Part shown: positions 60,301-64,000 of the stretch, piece by piece
Position numbering within the stretch: position 1 is the stretch's first letter
Layout of the letters: the number at the start of each line of letters is the position of its first letter
DNA from: Nematostella vectensis
Taxonomy: Eukaryota; Cnidaria; Anthozoa; Actiniaria; Edwardsiidae
Length of the DNA: 64,000 nt
Assembly (NCBI RefSeq): GCF_932526225.1
Contig: NC_064042.1
Location: 13,093,040 to 13,157,039 of the forward strand
Direction of reading: 5' to 3'
The notes under the pieces: model-generated
Told to the model about the DNA's origin: nothing
The model's database searches: none
What the model saw: only the letters and a program-made list of their open reading frames with translations
Program-made: the position numbers and the translations under genes

Positions 60301-63300
60301 CGGTAAAATGTACTGATAATAAAATATATTTTTCCCCACAGGTTTTAACAGTATGTCTTGCTCTCTGTCCTTCTGCAATCGACTCTCTGAACAAAGACAA
60401 GTCATGGCAGTCGTTTGTCATCGATCTTCTTATCCTCTGCCCAAACAGGTACTGACGTGTCATGGTATAGTTAGAAAATTACTGGTATGTTGTGGACAAA
60501 TTTGGGGGTCTGCGAAGGCATGGTGGAAACAGAAATATATCAACAGAAGCTTGAAGTTGTAGGTTTTACGCCTTTGTGAAAACAGAGCAAAAAGGTTATA
60601 GGGTTTGAGACATCACATACTCGAGGATCTAGCGCTCTCGCAAGAAGTAATTTTAGGAACGCCCACAAATATGTGGAAATGTTGCGGCTTCTAACATTGC
60701 TACTGCGTTTCCTATGGAAGTGAACCACAGTACGAGTCATGTTGCGGCTAATAACATTGCTATGTGTTTCCTAGGGCGGTGCGGTTCAGTGCGGCGGACC
60801 AGTTCTTTTTGTTGGCAACAAGGTGTTCTCCTGGTCACCGACCCATTATCTTTTTCATCACTCTCCTCTTCACTGTTCTAATGGTAAGGTTCTTACCATT
60901 AAAAAAGCAGGTTTTCAAAAAATCTTGCGGAGTCATGCACAGCACTACACTACTTTAATGTTAAATGCTTTTGGAAGAAAATAGAATTATTAAGCTGCCT
61001 TTGAGACTATTAGCGGTTCGTTAGACCAAAAGATGCTTTTCGAGGTTATTCTCAGAAAAGTGTTAACGATTTTACCATCAACGAACAACAAGGTGACTAT
61101 GTCGATTCCATGAAGTACTGGTTTTGCTCAACTGATAGCGATCTCTTGTATCTATCTCTCCCTTAGAATACTGTCAAGGAGCACCCGTCTTCTTCACACG
61201 ATTACTTCAACTTATTGTGCAGGTAACATAGTGGAACAGGAACCGTACAATCTTAGAAAATGTTGTATCAAAAGCAGTTGACAAATCCATTAGTCGAGTT
61301 TTCCTGGTGTTTCAGCCTATAAAAAGTTGTTCGGCACCTGAGCCCTAGGAACTACTCGAAAACATTGAAGTATGGTTATTATTCTAAGCCATAACGTAGA
61401 TTTGATTTTTAATGTTTTTATGCGGTATCGGGACACTTTTTGTCTCGTATTTCTCCTTGAATGTTTCATACAATATGCAGAGTTTAACAGAACAGATAAC
61501 CATACACGACGTTAAAAGTTATTTTGCCAAATAATATCATTGTGCACAAAAAATACAACAGAACACGCCTAAACGGTTCTGTATACAAGGGATAAACAAA
61601 TATACATTCCCTACTTATAAGCCCTATAATTACCTTGCAAATAAAGGGACGCCAAAAACGATCTACTATGGATCTATAATGTGATGCTGATATTTTTATC
61701 ATCAGATTGCTTAATCATGCATTTTTCACCAACTGCCCGCTGGCCACAGCTGAGGTGCTTCTAAAGAATGAGATCAGCTGGCTTAAAAAGACAAAGGTAT
61801 AACTTATACATAAATGAACGTCAGGTTTTGAGCGTTGTACAGTGGATGACCTGATGAGAAATTATTCCATATATTATCTGTTCTTCAAGTCTTTCTTTTA
61901 TCTTGCTGTATTTTGTGTGCGCTTTAAAAATTTCTATTTGGTGATATCCCTGTCTTCCAATTCACTACGAACAAATCGACAAATCGTGCTCCACCATTAC
62001 ACTGTAGTTAAAGCGAGGTCTTATGTATCCCAGGATGCTGTGCTTACGTCTCAAGAGGAGTGCCGCATTCCTGTTGATGAGTGTCTATTGGAGGGTCACC
62101 TGGGCATTACCAGAGAGCTGCTCCTTTTCCAAAGCCCACAGAACAAGCTAACGATCGGCTCGCAGGCTGGTGGTGGCAATCTTGTAAAGGTGAGGGGGGG
62201 GGGGGGGGGGGGACAAAGGGTGAGGACAGATCGTTGTAGATGTTGGGGGTACAATTTTTTTGTCGTAATGTCTCAATCTCATCCCATACTGTTTTTGTTT
62301 ACCCCCCTCATCCCCAAGTCGTTTGTGCAGTATGGGCCCCATTGTAAAGCGATAAGTCTATTTTTAGTTGATACAAGCGTTCCCTAGATTATCCTAAAAA
62401 AAAAGCATCATAGGTGTAACTGTAAACTTTCTTCTCAGGAACTCGTTGAAGATTTTATATTTCCCGCCTCTAAACTCGTACTTGAAGCAAGAAATGGCAA
62501 CTGTGAGTATTGAATAAATAGTGTGTATAGAATAAATAGAATAAATAATGATAAGAAGCTACTCCCCCCCCCCCCCCTCCATTGGCATATTTGTAGCAGA
62601 GTTTTGGAACATTTAGAAGGCTGATTATTGTTTCACTTTGAGTAAACACAGCATTTTGATATATTAGGTGATGTGTGGAATCGTCGAGTCGTGCCTGTCT
62701 GCTCTACTCCTGCAACGCTGGTCGCTGGCTTCGACCTTCTAGTCGCCTTGTGTACTGGGTGCGTCCAGAATCTACGACTGTTAGCAGACATGCTACTGGA
62801 TATGTACTACTCAGGTATGAAGGGAAGATGGGCTTGTTTGATCAACCAAAAGTTGATATGTAAACAAATTCTATGGCAGTCGAGATCGATATAAATTCAA
62901 GCATCGCGTGATCAAACAAGTGGCGATACACTGGCTGCGATCCACAAACTGCATTACGGCTTCCGTTTTTCATTGGCCAACAATTAGAATAATTTCGTTA
63001 GAAGCAAGCAGTTTAGGATATGAAAGTTATTGCCAAGAATTATCAATCATTGTTCAGAATTTTCAAACTCGTGAAAAGAGGTATCTTATCGTTATCTTTC
63101 TTTTTTTTTGCTGGGCTAATGTTTTATTCTGTCTTTTTGTCTTTCTGTTGTAGATAATTCGTCGGTCACAGAGTGGGAGCATCTGCCCCCTATTGGACCA
63201 CGCCCATACATGGGCTATGTGGGTCTGAAGAATGCCGGTGCGACGTGCTACATGAACTCTGTTATTCAGCAGGTCAGTTTTATTATACATCTAAGAACTC

Positions 63301-63867
63301 TCATTGTACGTGTGCTAACTTATTTTCCTAACTTATTCTTCGCGAGTTCAAAAATTTTCTGCGAAGTATGCGCATTGATTACATTTGATTGATTACATTT
63401 CTGACGTCTTAGCGTACTATAAATCATTTTCTTAAAAGTCTTATTGTGCGCGCATCAAATACATTTTCTAAGAAGTCTTTTTTTTTTATTGCAATGATTA
63501 CGTTATCTTAGAAGTCTTCTTGTTCCTGTGCTATATAAGAATTTTTTTTTTCATATTTGCAGCTATTCATGATCCCGGAGCTGCGCAAAGGGGTGCTAGC
63601 GGTAGAGGGCGCTGCCGCCGAGGAAGAAGAAGACCCCTCAGTCGAGCTAGAGGAGAAGTCCGAGAGTGAAAGTACAATCGACACGGGATACCATTCAGAG
63701 GAGAGCAGCAAAGATTTAGAGACCCAGGGAGGGGAAGCACGGGATAAGGCGCAGGAACAGAAGAACTATCAGGTCAACGTGCTGCGACAAATCCAGTACA
63801 TCTTTGGTCACTTGTCTCAGAGCCAGCTGCAGTTCCACATTCCTAAGGGCTTTTGGAAGACCTTCAA
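38858..63867 (+). CDS. USP9X: Ubiquitin carboxyl-terminal hydrolase USP9X/FAM (fat facets) orthologue, 42 coding exons, 3' end beyond window
   Basis: A large deubiquitinase that removes ubiquitin from many substrates and regulates endocytosis, cell polarity and protein turnover (known for the family). I placed 42 coding exons, all joining in phase at GT-AG sites, for 5039 coding bases (1679 complete codons) without a stop. Similarity to vertebrate USP9X is visible in nearly every exon, and the catalytic Cys falls at 1570 against about 1566 in human. The start Met at 38858 aligns with the vertebrate start and is followed by a low-complexity Pro/Thr/Gln/Ser region. Exon 42 ends at 63867 in a donor; the rest of the USP domain with the His box and the C-terminal part lies beyond the window. 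Intron 5, the longest, is 2.9 kb and carries transposons. No disabling change is seen. Confidence 0.96.
40798..41033. mobile_element. MITE-like inverted repeat in USP9X intron 3
   Basis: TAGACTGTTTTCACGA at 40798-40813 is inverted at the right end (TCGTGAAAACAGTCTA, ending at 41033). The interior of about 200 bp has no coding potential. Confidence 0.65.
42717..45176. mobile_element. DNA-transposon-like element in USP9X intron 5, with nested LINE fragment
   Basis: Inverted ends GATACCGTAGACCCAA (42717-42732 and inverted 45161-45176) are flanked by the direct repeat ATTAAG on both sides (42711-42716 and 45177-45182), the expected signature of a transposon insertion with target duplication. The interior is non-coding except for a minus-strand LINE fragment. 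The superfamily is not assignable from the ends alone; the ATTAAG contains TTAA. Confidence 0.78.
43315..44580 (-). pseudogene. LINE reverse transcriptase C-terminal fragment with tandemly repeated tail (CR1/jockey-like)
   Basis: Minus strand. 44576-43970 encodes [17 protein letters not shown] (the catalytic YADD box), then [18 protein letters not shown], the [15 protein letters not shown] motif and [11 protein letters not shown], a classic LINE RT tail. The C-terminal segment ([15 protein letters not shown] and on) follows in two copies of a 193-bp direct repeat (about 43532-43724 and 43725-43917) plus a third partial copy. The 3' end near 43315-43345 has a duplicated TTTAGTTTATTGGC tail. 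It is 5'-truncated and dead. Confidence 0.85.
45300..48314 (+). CDS. USP9X: USP9X coding exons 6-13 (residues 259-475)
   Basis: Exons 45300-45366, 45447-45545, 45874-45959, 46153-46201, 46358-46447, 46887-46949, 47454-47543 and 48210-48314. Recognisable blocks are [20 protein letters not shown] (exon 7), [16 protein letters not shown] (exon 9), [13 protein letters not shown] with [11 protein letters not shown] (exon 10), [20 protein letters not shown] (exon 12) and the [18 protein letters not shown] block (exon 13). These are among the most conserved scaffold helices of the family. All donors are GTAAG-like or GTGA-type, and all exons keep frame. Confidence 0.95.
48584..48812. mobile_element. 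MITE-like inverted repeat in USP9X intron 13
   Basis: CCTGGTGCACACTAGTGACA at the left end and its near-inverse (CCGCTAGTGTGCACTAGGC) at the right end flank about 190 bp that themselves fold (ATGACATGAACATAACGACA against TGTCACTATGTCCATGTCG). Confidence 0.7.
49054..51400 (+). CDS. USP9X: USP9X coding exons 14-19 (residues 476-680)
   Basis: Exons 49054-49152, 49497-49604, 49917-50033, 50331-50481, 51138-51225 and 51349-51400. Visible blocks are [19 protein letters not shown] (14), [16 protein letters not shown] (15), the [18 protein letters not shown] block (16), [15 protein letters not shown] (17), [11 protein letters not shown] (18) and [16 protein letters not shown] (19). Exon 18 replaces the longer acidic linker of vertebrates with a shorter, less conserved stretch. 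Intron 17 contains a 28-bp minisatellite that stops 32 bases short of the exon 18 acceptor. Confidence 0.95.
50867..51101. repeat. 28-bp minisatellite in USP9X intron 17
   Basis: Nine nearly identical copies of a 28-bp unit containing CTGTTCAGGATCAGTATAG followed by TGAAATACC. The last copy ends 36 bases before exon 18. Confidence 0.95.
51606..53672 (+). CDS. USP9X: USP9X coding exons 20-23 (residues 681-887)
   Basis: Exons 51606-51781, 52705-52819, 53168-53263 and 53440-53672. Blocks: [19 protein letters not shown] and LLTENGIK (20), [13 protein letters not shown] with the [17 protein letters not shown] block (21), [18 protein letters not shown] (22), and IHDKFIQTC with [17 protein letters not shown] and [10 protein letters not shown] (23). 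The 3' ends of exons 20 and 23, together with their donors, are each the first member of a tandem repeat array that fills much of the following intron. Confidence 0.95.
51830..52365. repeat. 87-bp tandem array in USP9X intron 20 derived from the exon 20/intron 20 junction
   Basis: Six copies spaced exactly 87 bp (CTGAGAATAGAATAAA blocks start near 51846, 51933, 52020, 52107, 52194 and 52281). The unit is homologous to the last 16 bases of exon 20 plus about 50 bases of intron (CTGAGAATGGAATAAA|GTGAGT at 51766-51787). In every array copy the donor GT is TT (AAATTGAGT), so the copies are not splice-competent. Confidence 0.88.
53640..54090. repeat. 57-bp tandem array in USP9X intron 23 derived from the exon 23/intron 23 junction
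   Basis: The genuine exon end and donor (53640-53696) are followed by six further 57-bp copies (starting near 53697, 53754, 53811, 53868, 53925 and 53982) and a degenerate seventh. Each contains the last 33 or so exon bases (GAGCGAGCAATTCTGCC, CATGGAAG) and the donor. Most copies have GTGAGT at the donor position. Confidence 0.92.
54439..55526 (+). CDS. USP9X: USP9X coding exons 24-26: ubiquitin-like domain and Ser-rich linker (residues 887-1013)
   Basis: Exons 54439-54567, 54658-54769 and 55389-55526. Exons 24-25 encode the internal ubiquitin-like fold ([15 protein letters not shown], then the [18 protein letters not shown] block, then [20 protein letters not shown]). Exon 26 encodes the conserved serine-rich linker [17 protein letters not shown] and ENCLPGV. 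Residues of the domain are conserved, and exon phases match a scar-free open frame. A 242-bp MITE-like element sits in intron 25 between the domain and the linker. Confidence 0.95.
54812..55053. mobile_element. 242-bp MITE-like element in USP9X intron 25
   Basis: Inverted ends GGCCCTGGCCAAACGAGG at left and, inverted, at right, continuing (with one mismatch) through CACATGTTG. Flanked by the 3-bp direct repeat TAC (54809-54811 and 55054-55056). The interior has several ATGTTTCC motifs in both orientations. Confidence 0.85.
55974..60448 (+). CDS. USP9X: USP9X coding exons 27-34 (residues 1014-1331)
   Basis: Exons 55974-56094, 56420-56550, 56778-56840, 57093-57184, 57751-58006, 58710-58835, 59637-59693 and 60342-60448. 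Conservation is lower than in the rest of the protein: exon 29 TYALLMPA, exon 30 [15 protein letters not shown], exon 31 [20 protein letters not shown], exon 32 [17 protein letters not shown], and exon 34 [20 protein letters not shown]. Exon 31 lacks a clear counterpart of part of the vertebrate SVNQVTHDQ stretch and has a diverged insert instead. All exons remain open and in phase, so this is lineage divergence, not decay. Confidence 0.93.
57341..57622. mobile_element. 282-bp MITE-like element in USP9X intron 30
   Basis: Ends GCAGGCCCATACCCAGGA and inverted GCAGGCCCTACCTAGGGG, flanked by the direct repeat TTAC (57337-57340 and 57623-57626). The interior has long G runs. Confidence 0.8.
58220..58690. 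repeat. Tandem array of about 185 bp in USP9X intron 31
   Basis: Two full copies and a partial third of a unit starting GGGGGAAAGGAAATAGAGAA and ending in GCTTGCTTGCTAGGCGA. Part of the unit (AGACTAGCCTCTCTCGCAGA) is the arm of the foldback found again at 58938-59093, so the array arose from a MITE-like sequence. Confidence 0.88.
58938..59093. mobile_element. Foldback element in USP9X intron 32
   Basis: Left arm ATCAGAATAAAGACTAGCCT and on, and right arm (inverse, ending ATATTCTGATT), pair over about 55 bp around a C run (58996-59015) and CGCCGGGCGAGCGAGC. Confidence 0.75.
60775..62814 (+). CDS. USP9X: USP9X coding exons 35-40 (residues 1331-1539)
   Basis: Exons 60775-60883, 61167-61222, 61706-61796, 62034-62189, 62439-62502 and 62668-62814. 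Blocks: [20 protein letters not shown] (35), [15 protein letters not shown] (36-37), [18 protein letters not shown] (38), [17 protein letters not shown] (39), [18 protein letters not shown] and MLLDMYY (40). They form the last scaffold part ahead of the USP domain. Intron 38 begins with a long G run (about 62194-62212) right behind the donor. Confidence 0.95.
63154..63867 (+). CDS. USP9X: USP9X coding exons 41-42: start of USP catalytic domain with Cys box (residues 1539-1680)
   Basis: Exons 63154-63272 and 63563-63867. Exon 41 has [13 protein letters not shown] and the Cys box [17 protein letters not shown], whose Cys1570 is the catalytic nucleophile; the Asn1565 side chain stabilises the oxyanion in the USP family. 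Exon 42 begins [16 protein letters not shown], continues in an acidic Glu/Ser-rich loop that is variable in the family, and ends with [19 protein letters not shown] and PKGFWKTFK. The exon 42 donor is at 63868. The His box and zinc-ribbon cysteines are outside the window. Confidence 0.96.
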
Positions 63868-64000
63868 GTAAGGACCTCGAGACACGCAAATGCGCAAGCA
63901 CGCACACATGATAACAAGCACTTCAAATTTGGGGCATTACACATGAGCTCACTTGAAACGAAAAAAAAGAAGCTTTACTTTTTTTGAGATGCACCAATTT
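63868..64000 (+). other. Start of USP9X intron 42 (runs off the window)
   Basis: Begins with a GTAAGG donor. No feature seen. Confidence 0.85.

Noticed and set aside
61842-62387. 181-codon frame around USP9X exon 38
   Set aside because: It is exon 38 plus flanking intron sequence; only 62034-62189 matches the family.

Overview
This is nuclear DNA of an animal, most likely an early-branching one such as an anthozoan cnidarian. The genes are intron-rich with GT-AG introns. There is a full-depth USP9X/fat-facets orthologue, decayed LINEs, a BEL/Pao LTR element, many foldback/MITE-like repeats and homopolymer G/C runs. The lineage is inferred from the overall look of the gene and repeat content; no sequence search was possible.

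Positions 1 to about 25.7 kb are a tandem array of an 8-9 kb unit. Read left to right, each unit holds a broken non-LTR reverse transcriptase, a pentanucleotide microsatellite at the same site inside it, an intronless rhodopsin-family GPCR pseudogene (minus strand), a roughly 1.5 kb gene-free stretch, and a five-exon copper amine oxidase gene (minus strand). The three amine oxidase copies (4446-8367, 12547-16473, 21738-25648) are open and keep the cofactor tyrosine, the catalytic aspartate and the three copper-ligand histidines. Unit 2 has lost about 1.2 kb of LINE and GPCR sequence. The window opens inside a LINE at the point where units 2 and 3 are internal, so the array probably continues to the left. 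The right edge of copy 3 has no LINE and looks like the ancestral flank.

From 25.7 to 36.4 kb the region is mobile-element rich. It has a 122-bp near-perfect foldback, an isolated Frizzled-type cysteine-rich exon, a decayed BEL/Pao retrotransposon with 5-bp target duplication GTATT, and a 1.5 kb element with inverted ends carrying repeated TTTCAGAGATAAT-like motifs. A tRNA-Ala(UGC) gene with the G3:U70 identity pair follows at 36442-36513.

From about 36.8 kb to the right end the window holds the plus-strand USP9X/FAM orthologue. I could place 42 coding exons (38858-63867), all joining in phase, for 1679 complete codons. They run from the N-terminus through the ubiquitin-like domain to the start of the USP catalytic domain with its Cys box (Cys1570); the gene continues beyond the window. 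Its introns carry several MITE-like elements, a DNA-transposon-like element with a LINE fragment inside it, and four tandem arrays. Two of those arrays (introns 20 and 23) are built from copies of the adjacent exon-intron junction, so they multiply the 5' splice site. That is the most unusual observation here.
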